Counted from the stretch's first letter, positions 29,110 to 41,073 are shown. The stretch: DNA of 64,000 bases from Macrophomina tecta (GCA_024180945.1 JAKSGN010000007.1:1-64000); one strand, 5' to 3'. The notes: generated by a model not told the origin, from the letters alone. Program-made: numbers and translations.

Positions 29110-31964
29110 AATAGTTCAACTCTTTGACACTCTCTACAGATCAACTTCATTTGTTACAGCGGGAGCACCTACACTACGGAATAGATGTAGGGTGATGGTG
29201 CAGAAAAGAAAGCAGTACGCAGAATTCCCAGTCCTGCGCCGCGAAAAACAACCATCTTACAGCAAGAGAAATTTCTTGGAATTGAACCATACAGCCATCC
29301 GCAATTGCTCTGCAAGGCGTACCAAGCCGCTCTACAGGCCATCTGCGGTCGCCCAATACCGGGTTGTTCGCCATGGTGGTCACCAACGAGCAAGCGAATA
29401 CTCTCCAATGCCGAGGTTGAATACGTAGGCTGGCTAACTACGGCGTCCACCAACAAAGTCTCGTCGCTGGTAGTGGGTTCATTAGGATGGAGGATGCCAT
29501 GCTAACGCAATACTCACCGAAGGCATGGTGTGACAAGCGGAGATGCTCTCGTGCGAGCTCTACGATCGAACGTGTAAATTTCAGCAGCGTTTCCCGTTCC
29601 TTCACCCGGAAAACATCAGCCAGAGACGAGCAGCAACTGACGCAAGCATCAAAGCAGACAGCTTCACCCACTGACAGACGACGACACAACCGTCAACGAC
29701 CCGGCAGATTGCCCAACCAGGAAGCGCGGGTCACACACTGAACCCGAAGACACCATACTGAGGGGAGAGCGGCAAGAATAGATCGACAGATTGACCAGAG
29801 CAAACCAGCAGCTCCGTAAGCATGCGCTGGCCATGTCGGGCAGACAAGCGACGAACGCTCAGCAGCCAAACATACGGTCACTAGCAACGAAAGCACGATG
29901 CTCGATGACTAAAGACAGACGGCTCTTCAGCTTGCAGAACAACGTCATGAGATCCAGGGCCAGGGTAATGGCACCCCTATTGCAGAACCGACATGCGCAC
30001 AAGTGTGACATCGTCAGCATGCCGCACGGCTCGCTGCTCTCACCAATACTGTACCCCTAGTACAAGGCCGACCTCCTCGTGATGTATGCAGTACAGAGAG
30101 TCATGGTAATCGGGTACACCGACTGGGGAGGGAGGAGGAGTGGTTCGAGCATCGATTTACGTTGACGTGTTGCTGTGTCTTTGGATTCCGAGGTTGGAAC
30201 CTAGATGCCATCTGGTCTTGTGCTGCGTGAAGGCACGCTCGAACCTACATGCTGATGATTCTTGGCGACTATGAGGCGGACGATTTTCTCAGGAGACTGG
30301 TCGGAGCGGCTGTGCTAAGGCGGCGCAAAGTGCAGAACTTAAAAGCGAAGATCTGCGTGGTGTGCGCTTCCAATCGGCGGTGGTTTCAACTCTGGGGGCA
30401 ATGAACCGATTAAGTCCGGTCCCGTGTTCCCGGAGCTTTACGATCGAGGGCATCTTTGCATTTTCCCTCCCATATGGATAGAATCCATTGGAACTCATGA
30501 ACACGCGTTGTTGCTAAAAGCTTGTTTGCGCCACGATGATCGCTTCAATCGCTGTCGACCGGAACTGCTCGATCATCCGTGAAACGGCCACCTTTCACTT
30601 GCCATGCGTCATCTCCGCTCCTGCAAGCTCTAGCGCTATTGACAAGCCTTCGCGCTTCCCAGAAAATACCATCGTCAACTTTGTTGTGCCCCTGTACTTC
30701 ATGCGTCTCGCCTTGGTGGTCGAAGCTGCAGCAGCGTCCACATCACCACCCAGCGCGCTTCCATCTGTGTTACCTTTCGTGGTATACCTCAGTAAAGAGG
30801 CTCGCTGCCACATCAACACTTTTCTACATTCGTATCATATAATAATCCGGCATGGCGCTTCTGCTGGATGCTAAGCAAGGAAACCAGGAGGGTAAAGGTT
30901 ACTGCCAAAATGTGAGGTCTTGCAACAAAAAAAAAAAAAAAGAAAAAGAAAGAAAGAAAGAAAAGAAAGGAAAGAAAGGGTGAGGTCGTGTAATAGTAAG
31001 AACTATGCAGTAAAGTGAGCCTTCCGTAAGAAAGTAAGGGCTTGTAGAAAGAAACGGTCTGAGAAAAGGTAAGGGTCGTACGAGAGGAGTGTGCCCTCTT
31101 GGCAACTTTCCGGGGTTCCCCACGAACGTAACACCATCCATCGACTCTTGCTTCTCGTGCAAATCATGTAGGTCGACGGTGGTGAATCCACCGACTGTCC
31201 TGTGAGGTATAAGATTATCGTGGAACGGGATGCCACCTATGGCGCGCCTAATCTACTTAAGTTGCTTGAGTACGGTGAAGCCCGTTAAACAGCATGCGTT
31301 TGAGGCGATACCGTTTGGATTCTAGCGACACTGAAAAGACAAGGAGGCAACAACGATAAGTTATATAAGGGATAGATATAAGAATTCATTTAAATTATTC
31401 GGAGCTGCTGTCTAGATACCGCCTACCAAGGCAAGAGGGTTCAGGAGCGGAAACAGAACACCCTGTGCAACACGTGACTAGGTTCCTGGTGTGGGCAAAG
31501 CAAAGTGCACAAACTCAAGCCTACAGCCGGCACAGATCATGGAATATACACTTGTATAGACGAAGTAGATTATTTTCCGTAGTGTCAAACTGCAGCTGGA
31601 GAGGGGGTACAATGATGGATTGAAGGACAGCAGGCCCTCTGAAGAGGCTGGGCATGAGAGGCCATATTTACAGGAGAGTGCTCCCTGATCGGCTTTTTAT
31701 AGCGTGATGTGTGTGAGAAGCTTATCATCTCGTGAAACACATCCATCTCCAGGTACGACAAGACCCAATATATTCAACATTGCTGTAAAGCTCAACCCCG
31801 GGCCGGTCATCATGACCGAAAGTATTCCGCGTATGTAGCCACTCCTTCCAGCAGCCCTCTCCCCGCCGCCCCCAGATCGTCAGCAATTCTTCGGCCTATT
31901 ATTATAAATCCCTAGGTCAAAACACAAGCTTCAAGCTGCAAGCACGTAGAGCTACCGCGGCTAT
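29110..31964. other. Intergenic 2.9 kb, no gene recognised
   Basis: Frames of up to 112 codons occur on both strands (for example 29102-29428, 30536-30874 and the reverse of 30595-30819), but none shows motifs or consistent splicing. The sequence at 29.6-30.1 kb is rich in CAG/ACA words. Confidence 0.35.
30927..30978. repeat. Poly-A and (AAAG)n simple repeat
   Basis: A run of about 15 A followed by AAAGAAAG-type units. Confidence 0.9.
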
Positions 31965-32426
31965 TCATCCGAACCCGTTATACCTCGGAAGCTCTCCTTC
32001 GTCCACGAATCGTATAAGTTCCTCCTCGACACGAAGTACGTGTTCAATCACACGTTTCTTAGCCCTCTGAAAGTTCTCCTCCTCCCACGCTACAACATCA
32101 GATGGACGACTGCCATTTGCCGTGGCCATGTCAACTTGGCTTTTGAGTGTTTTGAACATGTGTTCGGCTTTTTTGCAAAGGTTTGAATACGCCTCGAGAG
32201 CTTCGCGGAAGTATATGATCTCCACGCGGTGAGTGCCGATCTGGCGCACGAGGTCGTATATCTGATCTTCGGTCGGCTTTCTGTCTTTCTTTGCTGGCTG
32301 AAGGGATGTTTCAGTAAGGCCGAAGGCGAACGTCGTTACGCCTCTTGAGGCCAGCTTGGCGTCCACGTTTTGAGGGGCTGGAGGCTTCGCCACAGCAGGC
32401 ATTCTGTCTTTCTTTCGAAATACCAT
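31965..32426 (-). CDS. Hypothetical helical protein, 153 aa
   Basis: Single open frame. ATG 32426 (MVFRKKDRMPAVAKPPAP) is preferred because it begins with a basic, low-complexity segment common at fungal N-termini; the frame is open about 28 codons upstream. From residue 55 on it is predicted helical (EDQIYDLVRQIGTHRVEIIYFREALEAYSNL; ENFQRAKKRVIEHVLRVEEELIRFV). There is no signal peptide or membrane segment and no recognised family. Confidence 0.45.
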   Translation of the reverse strand: MVFRKKDRMPAVAKPPAPQNVDAKLASRGVTTFAFGLTETSLQPAKKDRKPTEDQIYDLVRQIGTHRVEIIYFREALEAYSNLCKKAEHMFKTLKSQVDMATANGSRPSDVVAWEEENFQRAKKRVIEHVLRVEEELIRFVDEGELPRYNGFG

Positions 32427-32913
32427 CTTATTGCCTCTTTCTAGAGTCCTGGCGGGTTGCGAGCCGATCAGTCGCATTATAGAACAGAAATAAGATTGAG
32501 TGGGGCTCAATGAAGGAGCTAAAAAGGCGCCGGCCTCAAATATGTTCTCAATGATCCAGTTTCAACGTTCAGGACCTTATCATCTTTAGACATGCATCGG
32601 GCAATATACTCTGCAAGAACAAAGTGTTAATATTGTTTGTAGTGCCTGGTGATTACCGAATCAGATCCAATGGAGCTGTTGGAATATGAGGTGTGGAATG
32701 AGTTGTTAGATTGCTTTCCTGCTGCGCAGAGACGGCGAGACAGGACAGACCCGTTATAACCTCTGCGTGTGCGGCTAACTAACTGAGGTATACACAGACA
32801 CAGGGTATCCAACGTAACCCTAGGCTCGACTACCGCGCGGAGGGGTTGTTCAAGGTGCAATTGTCTCCTTCGTCGTGTGCTGCGGCGAAGAAAAGAAGAA
32901 AAAGGTAATGAGA

Positions 32914-33810
32914 CTAGTCTGAGAGCGTACCAGGGGAAACGGGTACGAAATTTTCCTCCTGCTTTACCCTCTCAGATCTGTTGCTTCCTCGTTCAGCATC
33001 AGGCTCGCTCTCGAGCTTAACGCGACTGTCCGTGCATTCTACCTGCGCAGCCATCTCGCGCGTCCCGTCGGAGTGCGGGTTTACGAGCCTCTGGAGCTCC
33101 TGATTCCGGCGACGCAGCAATGCATTCTCCTCCAGAAGGTAGCGGATGCGTCCGTCCGCCCCATTCTCCTGCAGCAGAAGGATCATGCTTCTTAGAGAGG
33201 TAAGCTCGAGTAACAGATCCGCCATTTTTGGCGCCGGCGTATCAACCGCTCCCACTGCAAGACCGCCCCATTCTCCCTTCAAGGCTGCAAGCTGCTTGGC
33301 CAAGTCGTCGGCAAAACTGCCGCACTCCTGAAGCGCGGCGTGCGCATTGGCAGAGTGCGTCTCCAAAACGGATATCCTCTCAGCCTGCCAGTTCAGTTCC
33401 GCCCTGGCCGCACCATGCCCCAGTCGTTCTTCCTGGAGCAAATGGTCGGTCCTGGAGTGTTCGTCTCGCTCGTGTTCAAGCTGGTGGCGCGTGGACGCGT
33501 GCTCGGTGCGCTCCTGCTCCAACTGCTGTTGAAGGGTAGCGAGGCTCTGGTAGCATAAGCTCAGCTGGTGTTTCTGCTGCCAGCACGAGGCCATGACTTC
33601 GCAAGCATAGCTTTGGCAGTAGGACAGAGCACGCAGGAGGTGCTCTGCCGGAGGCGCAGAGCGGGCCGATCCTAGGAAGCGGCAGCCCTGTTCGACATGG
33701 TCGAGGCCGTACGCTGCCATCGTGCTCGTGGGGAGCGGAAGGCGTGCCTGGGAGAGCTCGGTGAGCAGTGAGCAGGAATGGTAGGGTCCCGCAACATACG
33801 GCTGATTCAT
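32914..33810 (-). CDS. Hypothetical coiled-coil protein, 298 aa
   Basis: Single exon from ATG 33810. Residues about 85-170 form a coiled coil (LATLQQQLEQERTEHASTR; HQLEHERDEHSRTD; LLQEERLGHGAARAEL), and a second short one follows (YLLEENALLRRRNQELQRLV). The C-terminus is acidic/basic mixed and ends in a possible sumoylation-like VKQEE. Frames of 60-100 codons on the opposite strand are shadows. No enzyme motif; a scaffold or regulator is possible. Confidence 0.55.
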   Translation of the reverse strand: MNQPYVAGPYHSCSLLTELSQARLPLPTSTMAAYGLDHVEQGCRFLGSARSAPPAEHLLRALSYCQSYACEVMASCWQQKHQLSLCYQSLATLQQQLEQERTEHASTRHQLEHERDEHSRTDHLLQEERLGHGAARAELNWQAERISVLETHSANAHAALQECGSFADDLAKQLAALKGEWGGLAVGAVDTPAPKMADLLLELTSLRSMILLLQENGADGRIRYLLEENALLRRRNQELQRLVNPHSDGTREMAAQVECTDSRVKLESEPDAERGSNRSERVKQEENFVPVSPGTLSD

Positions 33811-34086
33811 TCAGGTTGCCGGCCATCGTGCTAGAGTCGAGATTGTGGAATTTACGCGTTCGTAGGGGCGAACGACCATGTGCTGTAGTGGGCTCGCTAA
33901 GTACGTGCCGGTTCATAAGCCTTGAGTGACTGAACTAGTGGCAGGCCGTACCGCTGGGCAAATATGGGAAGGGGCTTATATGACCCAAACAGGGCAGTTA
34001 ATAATGACCGAGACTCAAAGGTCGGGGATTACATCAGCGTGACGGCATAAATATTCGTGTTCTTCAAGGATGTCAAGTTAACAGTC

Positions 34087-36946
34087 CAGGGTGGCAATCA
34101 ATTCAATCAACGTCAATATCGGGTCCAGATTGATTGATTGATAGGATTTTCCAATAAGGTCAAATTGATTGATCAATAAGGTGTTGATATTGATTGAATT
34201 GAATTGATTGACACACGGTTCACGTAGCAAAATCTCGTGATGCTTGGCATAGTGTTGAGATTGATAGCCATACAATCTAGCTAACTCTTGCTAGCTATAG
34301 CTACTCCCGCGTGTATAGAGTCCTCAACTTCTTTCAATGATGCCTTCTGCGTTCCATGAGCGTAGTATCTGCCCAACTGCTATAGTATTGGCCTCCAGCC
34401 TATTGCGCAATGGCGTCACCATTTGTCCTGCCAAACTGAATATCCTCTCCACCTCTGCCGACATTGCCGGTATAGAAAAGAGGTCCAGAGCCATACGTGA
34501 TAGGCGGGGGTATTGCTGGCGGCGTAGTATCCAGTAATCAACTGGATTGGTGACTGCGTCATCTGTAGGAGAGGTATCGAGCTGCCAGTAGGTGTACTCA
34601 TCCTCGGTCAGATCTAGATGCTTGGTCCTCCTGGAGGCAGCAAGCCAGCTGTCAAATTCGCTGAGATGTTCGCGTTTACGCTTCTGCGGTAGCTGTGGGT
34701 CCTCAGCAATAGCAATTGACTGATACTCATCCTTCCAGAGCTTTAGAACAGCTGCCTTTGCCTTCTTGATCCAGCTCTTCTTGAATGCCCACTGATCCTC
34801 AATCCACTCCCAGCGGTAGGCAGGGTGAAGGGCGCAAGCTGCGACGTAAGCTGGAGTATCATCAAGGAGCTGATAGTACTCATCTAGCTTAGCCCACCCC
34901 AAATTGATGTTCACCTTGAAGTGAGAGTCAGGATACTGATCTGTGCGGATCTTGACCTCCTCCAGCTTGTTCAACAGGTACTCCATGCATGGAAGGACTT
35001 CCCATAAGCCGCCAAACCTACCACTAGTTGGGTTGGCTTGTAGCCTGATTGTGACTTCATGAAAAGGCTTCAAGATGGAGTGATATTCAGCAAGAGTTGC
35101 CCAATCATCTGAGGTTAGATAATCATCCACGATTGCCGGCTTGTTCTTTGTCTTAGCTGGCATTGGCTGAGTCCTACTAGCAGTGCGAGGCTTGACGTAT
35201 TTATCCCATTCTTGAACTTCGTGGAGGACGAGGGCGTCAATGACTGACTGTAGCTTGATTGCGCGCTCAATCATGGCGGAGGTAGAGTTCCATCGTGTCG
35301 CATTATCTTCTATAACCTCGTAGGTAGGGCCGTTTTCGCCAGTCAACGCTTGCTCGTTCCGCTGAAGTTGGTGCAGTCTCTGATAGACAAGGTTTGAGCG
35401 CTGAATCCAGTGGACGATATTGTGAAGCTTGCCGATAGGGCCCTTCTTGCGCCAGAGTAGGAGCTCAGCGAGTAGCTCCTTTGGCTGAGCGCAGTCGTTC
35501 TCGAACGCGTCAGCTTCCTTGCCAAAGAGGATCTGGCGGACTACCAGGTTTATGATATGGCCAATGCAGCGCAAGCGGCGGTGCTTGTGATTGAAGCCAA
35601 ACTCTTCAGCTAGCGCGTCCATGCACGTGTCGTTGTTTGACGCGTTATCCGTGACAAAGTAGCCAAGTTGCCCTCCAATGCCCCATTCCATAATTATCTG
35701 GGCTACCTCTTCCGCAAGGCTGTCACCAGTATGCCGTCCTTCGGCGTGTGGGAGGCCAATAAGGAACTTGCGAAGCGTGCCAGAGAACGTAAGGAAGAAG
35801 ACGTTAATACCGAGTAGAGAGAGGTGATTACACGACGTCCAGCCGTCAAAGGCAAGGTGTATAAGGCCAGGTGAGCTCTGAAGAAGCTCAGCAACGATCC
35901 CTTTATGGCGGTTGAATTCATCAAGTAGCCATTTACGAACAGTAGAGTGTGTTGGAAGGCTGCCAGTAGACGCTACTGCAGGATTCAAATAGCTAAGAAC
36001 GCGCCTGAATCTCTCGCTTTCAAGCTTGCGGAAAGGAATGTTATCGGATGAGACCCAATCAGTGAGTAGTTGCTGGAAGTACGCCGGATTGAATGATGTG
36101 ACAAGGCGATTGACAATAGCCTGCTCTGAAGGCCTATTCGTATCCAGTCCAAGCCGCTGAGCAACTGAAATCTTGGCCCGTTTGACGTGACGCTTCCCTG
36201 TAGGATCCTCAACCTTGTGCTCAGTCACCAGGTGCCTTGCCTGATTATCAGTGCCAGCAGCAGCGAAGCTAGCTGGTTTGTGGGCTTTCTTGTGCACGCA
36301 GTACATACAGACCCAGCGGGTACGCCCTTCTACGTCCTCAATGTCATATGCGTGCTCCCAAGTCCACCCGCTGCGCTGCTTTGACTCTGTGACATGATAT
36401 CCACGGAATTTCTGCCATGGGAAGTACTCCCACCCTTCGCGTACAGGTCCTCGGCCATCAACGGCAAGATTGGTGGGTTGCGCAGGATCTGAGTCCTGTT
36501 GAGAGGAAAAGAGGCTAGTGGGCGCGCTAGAGAGGCTTAAAACAGAGTGTTGATCGTTGCTAGAGTCCATCTTGATAGTGGGAGAGTTGCTGCTGAGCTG
36601 CTGAGAAAATGTAGAACGGATCTGAAAGAGCAGATTCAGCTGTCCCTTCTAGCCATTCTGAGAGAGCGTTTATATACTAGCTGCCAAGAGAATGTGCCCG
36701 ACACGTTGTGTGCCAAGAGTGTATCAGATAAAAGGCTAGCCTGACGTGGCTTGAGCGCCACAAGAGCGAGATGATCATCAAAGCTGCTTTCTATACAAGG
36801 TAAGCCGTCAATCAATATCGTCAATCAACTGGCCCGGAGCAATTGATTGATTGACGAAAATGACAGACCTCAGTTGATTGATTGATTGCCAAGACATTGG
36901 TCAATATTGATTGACCGTCAATATTATTGAATTGATTGCCACCCTG
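34087..36946 (-). mobile_element. Complete hAT transposon 2 (2,860 bp)
   Basis: Terminal inverted repeats CAGGGTGGCAATCAATTCAA at both ends, flanked by a perfect 8-bp target duplication TAACAGTC (34079-34086 and 36947-36954). Sub-terminal regions carry many ATTGATTG/CAATCAAT words, typical transposase-binding arrays of hAT ends. It contains one uninterrupted transposase gene. All structural requirements for autonomy are present. Confidence 0.95.
34324..36570 (-). CDS. hAT transposase, 748 aa, intact
   Basis: BED zinc finger at about 65-120 (C88, C91, H113, H118). The RNase H-like catalytic core has D242 in LAFDGWTS and D308 in YFVTDNASNND, followed by CIGHIINLVV. The helical insertion is followed by DNATRWNS, and the C-terminal hAT dimerisation domain is YPRLSRMALDLFSIPAMSAEVERIFS. 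The protein binds the element ends and catalyses cut-and-paste transposition in the nucleus. There is no stop or frameshift. ATG 36570 begins MDSSNDQHS. It is much better preserved than the related hAT at 21.8 kb. Confidence 0.95.
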   Translation of the reverse strand: MDSSNDQHSVLSLSSAPTSLFSSQQDSDPAQPTNLAVDGRGPVREGWEYFPWQKFRGYHVTESKQRSGWTWEHAYDIEDVEGRTRWVCMYCVHKKAHKPASFAAAGTDNQARHLVTEHKVEDPTGKRHVKRAKISVAQRLGLDTNRPSEQAIVNRLVTSFNPAYFQQLLTDWVSSDNIPFRKLESERFRRVLSYLNPAVASTGSLPTHSTVRKWLLDEFNRHKGIVAELLQSSPGLIHLAFDGWTSCNHLSLLGINVFFLTFSGTLRKFLIGLPHAEGRHTGDSLAEEVAQIIMEWGIGGQLGYFVTDNASNNDTCMDALAEEFGFNHKHRRLRCIGHIINLVVRQILFGKEADAFENDCAQPKELLAELLLWRKKGPIGKLHNIVHWIQRSNLVYQRLHQLQRNEQALTGENGPTYEVIEDNATRWNSTSAMIERAIKLQSVIDALVLHEVQEWDKYVKPRTASRTQPMPAKTKNKPAIVDDYLTSDDWATLAEYHSILKPFHEVTIRLQANPTSGRFGGLWEVLPCMEYLLNKLEEVKIRTDQYPDSHFKVNINLGWAKLDEYYQLLDDTPAYVAACALHPAYRWEWIEDQWAFKKSWIKKAKAAVLKLWKDEYQSIAIAEDPQLPQKRKREHLSEFDSWLAASRRTKHLDLTEDEYTYWQLDTSPTDDAVTNPVDYWILRRQQYPRLSRMALDLFSIPAMSAEVERIFSLAGQMVTPLRNRLEANTIAVGQILRSWNAEGIIERS

Positions 36947-36954
36947 TAACAGTC

Positions 36955-37249
36955 TTGTCAGCTGTTTTAGTCCGGAGAAAGAAACCGAAATTTGCGCACT
37001 TCAGTGGGGTCTCGGGAATACAGTCCTTTCTGCTGTGCTCTGCTCAACAGTGCTCACATCTTTCGACGGTGATATGCATCTTGTTGCTCGCTGCTGTCGT
37101 CCCTCACATTTGTCACTCTAAATAAGCCCGCTTTTGTCTCTTTACTTTGCGCTATATCAGGAAGCACATATGCCTCTTCACTTCCGACGCATACACTCAT
37201 CTCGAACGTCGAAAAGCCGGCAGCATCCATTCTCGATAGCACGCATAAT
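36955..37249. other. Intergenic
   Basis: Spacer between the hAT element and the end of the CSC1-like gene. No feature seen. Confidence 0.4.
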
Positions 37250-39845
37250 CTAGTTGTGGACGCAAGGCACTTTTCTCAGAGCAACTCTCCCTTTGGAGTC
37301 GACGTTTGCCTGCTCATCCGTGATATTGATGAGGCTGCTATAGCGCCTCACACGGTTGATTTCTTCCTGGCTGATACCAAACTCATCTCTAGGGATGCGT
37401 ACGAGAGGATGCGTCGATGTTAGTATCGGAGGTGTAAACTTCGCCTCTGTAAACCCTTCCGAAGCGTCTCTGACGCTGATTCTACTGCTGACTCCGGCTT
37501 CACCGGTCTCCTTCGGATCGGAGTATTCATCGTGCTGCTCCTGAAAGGTCATAGGCAGATAAAAAACCAGCAGTCTAAAGGTCCTGCGCAATAAGTAGTG
37601 GAATGTGGCGGTGCAAATCCCAGTGATGAAAACAACGATCGCCTGACCAACACATGCGAGCTCTCCATCCGCGTCGGTTACGAGGAGCATTAGGATGACG
37701 ATGCTACCCTGCGTAACGTAAAGGCCTATGAGGAGTTGCTCTAAAGCGATGGTGTAGGAAAGAGCATCAGAGTCATCCGAGTGAGCCGGCGAATGCAAGA
37801 TATTGTAGTGATATGTGATGAGGATGGTTATGAACGCAACAACTTCGAACAGGAGAATTAACGGCGACACTACCGAGTATATGAAGCCTATCCAGCATCA
37901 GTATCACCAGATCCCGCCAAGTATGCCGTTTCAGTCTTGTTTTACTAACCAATGCAGGCGAGGGCGGTGCAGATTGGATAGCTTGTGCTCCAATCCACTC
38001 GCACCGTCTTAGTGTCTCTTGCTATCATTTGCGTCGGAGTCTTGTCCAATAGAGGTCCGATGACCAGCTGTTTGAATCTGAGGGTCTGCAGGAGGGTGCT
38101 TCCGCTGTGGGAGAAGGCTTGCAGAAGCATGTAGCCAAGGAAGTAATTGCCAGCTCGCGGCATTGATCTGACTAAAGCGTCTAGGATTGAAAGGACCCCG
38201 TCATGCACCAGACGCCTGGTCGAGACGAATCCTGCGGCCATAAGCACGATGAGAAAGATCTGAATGAAGAGGAACCCAAAGTAATATCTCTGGACCGCCA
38301 GGTCGACAGCCGAGCGAGTAGGCAAGCCCTGTGCTAGCACGCAGACACGCAGGACGGCTGAGAGGCATTGGATGAGGGAGGATAGTATGACAGGAGGTAC
38401 CACGCCTTGTATGATGCTCAGCGACCAGTCTGGCAGGCTGCTAAGCCATTCAAGCCACGGGAAGGCGACTGCGAGGTATGTGATTTGCGAGATCAAGCTG
38501 GTGCACGCGACCGGAAAGGCGAAGAGCACGACTAGCGCGGACATGGCGAGCTTCGTCAACACGGAGCGGACCACACCTTGCCACCACTCGATGCTGATAT
38601 TTTCCCAGAGGATGTCCTCCGGCGGAGCGTTCATGCACGTCGGTATCATTCTCGTTGGCGAGTGATGGTTCAGCACCTGCGCAACCACATGCGCTGCACG
38701 CTGTTGAGAGAACTGCAAGAAGGCCGAACTGGAGCGCGGCGCCGCCTCGATGTTGCGGCGCTCCTCTTCAACCTGCTCCGCCAAGCGTACGTATTCGGAC
38801 TGGTAGAACTCCACCTCTTCGACCTCCTCCCCAAGCAGCGGTAAGGATGGCGCCCACTCGCGAAGCGGACGCCGAATCCACCGCCGCTGGCTTTGCAGGG
38901 CCCGCTGCACAACATCCGCCTTAGCCGTCTCACTTTCCGCCGCCTCTCCACACACACGCAGGTCGCCCGCCGCGACTCGGCACGTCTTTCTGATCAGCTC
39001 CGTCTCCGCAGCCTCCAGCCTCTCCGCAACCTTTCTATGCTCTTGGATCTTGCCCGCCAGTCTGCGACAGTCGCGGTTGACCCATACGTTCTGCACGCCC
39101 CCTGGCAGCCAGCCAAAGACGCGCTCCAGGTTTCCCGGCGCCAAGTCTTCCTGCGAAATCGATGCTAGCAGCACTGTCCTTGAACAAGCACGTTCCGTGT
39201 GACGAGGCGATGTGAGCTGCTGCTGTCTGAAGCGCGCAAATTGCCCCATCTCGAGCCACACAAGTGCGCAGACGTACGCGGCCAGCAGGGCGACCAGCAC
39301 GGCGTGCGCCCAGTACCGATGCGTGTTAGTAGGGCGGACGTTGGCCCAGCTGAGGCGGTCGAGGCCTTCTATCCCACCCGAAGTGTTTCGCCCATGGATG
39401 GTGTGGATAGGGAGGAGGATGGCGTTGGTGAGAAGTGCGAAGGGCGCGAAAATGCGAAGGTTGAGGAGGGCGTAGCGGAGGAAGAAGTATGCGTCTATCC
39501 CGTAGCGATTGACTACTTGGAAGTCCGGCGGCTTTATGGCGGAGTGCAGGAGGGAGCGGAGCTGGGAGAGGAATGAAGAAGTACGGCCATGTATGCTCGG
39601 GCGGGCGTAGCTGCACCATCGTGGTTCAGTGGCCAGGCTTGTTCGTTCATCAGGCGACAGTAGAGGACTTACGTAGGATTGGGAAGACGGGCTCTAAGCA
39701 GCAGGAAAAGGCTGATGTTGATGACAAAAGCGGAGGCTCCTGCGAGTAGAGACGCGGTGAAAGAGCCTAGTGAAAGACCTTGCTTTTCGCGGACTTTGCC
39801 CAAAGACGCGTCAATGGCACCGAGAGCAGAGGTAGCATCGGCCAT
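37250..39845 (-). CDS. CSC1/OSCA-like calcium-permeable stress-gated channel, 3 exons
   Basis: Exons are 39845-39673, 39610-37950 and 37887-37250 (two introns of 62 bp, GTAAGT...GCAG and GTTAGT...ATAG), giving 823 residues, a usual length for the family. The N-terminal region has a membrane span (INISLFLLL), two more spans (FAPFALLTNAILLPI; VLVALLAAYVCALVW), a cytosolic PHM7-type region with helical QEHRKVAERLEAAETEL, then the RSN1_7TM domain (LAMSALVVLFAFPVACT; NYFLGYMLLQAFSHSGSTL; SVVSPLILLFEVVAFITIL). A hydrophilic tail carries several basic and Ser-rich stretches. Relatives are osmotically or mechanically gated cation channels at the plasma membrane. The frame is intact. The opposite strand has long GC-rich shadow frames. 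Confidence 0.92.
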
Positions 39846-39996
39846 TGTTCAAAGTTCGAATTGGGTTTTCGAGAGGCGATGCGACATGAGCTGCTAGATA
39901 ATTGTTTCCTACACTCCATCACTTTTCGGTAGTATGGAAGAATGAGCGGCGACTGTAAAATTAATTGACCACATCTACATACATCTGCGCATTAAT

Positions 39997-41073
39997 TCAT
40001 GAATCAAGGTTCTCAGCCATCTCTCCCGCACCCGTTTCCATCGGCGCACTGTTAACTGCCATAAGTGGATAGCTCAGGTCATCGATAACACAATGGGCGG
40101 AGGGAGCGCTCGCAGCCCTAGAGCGCCTAATATCACGCTCCAGTGCCAGATTCAGGCACTCGATGCGATTGACCCACACCGAAATCTTATCTTCCAGCTT
40201 CAGAATCATCAATCCGAAGGTAGTGTTGAGGTCATTTATCGCCTTGGCGAACTCCGCATACTGTTCCCTGGGCATCGAAGCAAGATCCGGCTCCTGTGAC
40301 TGGTCACAGTGCTCGATGGGGTTGCCAAAGCAGTCGAAGCAGCCGGTTAGCACCCTCGGCCTGTACGTTTGAGGCATTTGAAATGGGTTGGCGAAGGATT
40401 GGTGGTTGTGGATGTGATTAATCGAGGTCAGCGTGTAAGTGATGGTTCCATCGCCGTTTGTCATGTACGAGAACGTATACTGCGACGGGCAGTTCGTAGT
40501 CCAACGCTGCGCGCAGTGTACTCCCAGTACAAGATCGAAAAGCGTGAAGGGCAGTCCCTGGGCAAATCCGAACGACCAGAAGCGTTCCAGCATACTGTCC
40601 AGAGATTCGAAGCTTTCGCCCACTTGCGGCAGGGCGAGGTGTCCTTCGGCAAGCATCCGGACTGCTCTCTTCAGGTTTTCCCTGGTTTCCTCGTTCAAAC
40701 GAGGGTCGGGTTGCCATAATTCCCCGGTAGGCGGTGGGCTCGGCTTCCACAGGCCGTGGACATACGGAAAGGAGAACCCGACCGTCCCCTGCTGAAGCCC
40801 TGTGTTCATTCTTGCCTTTATGAAAGGAAGTCCTGTCCTGGAGTGGTATATGAAACAGAATGAGAAGAATTCAATTGGCGCGTATATGTGCGACCACCCA
40901 GTCCAGACTCTCCATTTAAATACTTCTGCAGCCTCCAACAGTGCCAGACCAATTGTACTCCAGGACAGAAGCCACACTTTTAAGCCTTTGCCCTCATCTG
41001 GTCGCGCTTGTTCCCCTTTTGTGAAATTAATAAAAAGAGAAGGAGGGGGGGAAAGGGGTCCTAGGCGCATCAT
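39997..41073 (-). CDS. Hypothetical protein, 358 aa, with Copia insertion just upstream
   Basis: Single open frame from ATG 41073. No family recognised. It contains VKDRP-like charged stretches, a Pro-rich segment (LWKPSPPPTGELW), a Cys cluster (LTGCFDCFGNPIEHC) and a C-terminal helical part (INDLNTTFGLMILKLEDKI). There is no signal peptide. The Copia element ends 13 bp upstream of the ATG (its target duplication is at 41082-41086), so the native promoter and 5' leader are displaced by 5.3 kb. A longer original N-terminus on the far side cannot be excluded. Confidence 0.5.
   Translation of the reverse strand: MMRLGPLSPPPSLFINFTKGEQARPDEGKGLKVWLLSWSTIGLALLEAAEVFKWRVWTGWSHIYAPIEFFSFCFIYHSRTGLPFIKARMNTGLQQGTVGFSFPYVHGLWKPSPPPTGELWQPDPRLNEETRENLKRAVRMLAEGHLALPQVGESFESLDSMLERFWSFGFAQGLPFTLFDLVLGVHCAQRWTTNCPSQYTFSYMTNGDGTITYTLTSINHIHNHQSFANPFQMPQTYRPRVLTGCFDCFGNPIEHCDQSQEPDLASMPREQYAEFAKAINDLNTTFGLMILKLEDKISVWVNRIECLNLALERDIRRSRAASAPSAHCVIDDLSYPLMAVNSAPMETGAGEMAENLDS

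Noticed and set aside
33146..33558. Plus-strand frames opposite the coiled-coil gene
   Set aside because: No motif; composition explained by the antisense of Glu/Leu/Arg-rich coding.
38372..39576. Long plus-strand frames opposite the CSC1-like channel
   Set aside because: GC-rich antisense shadows; the minus strand has a clear family match with splice sites.
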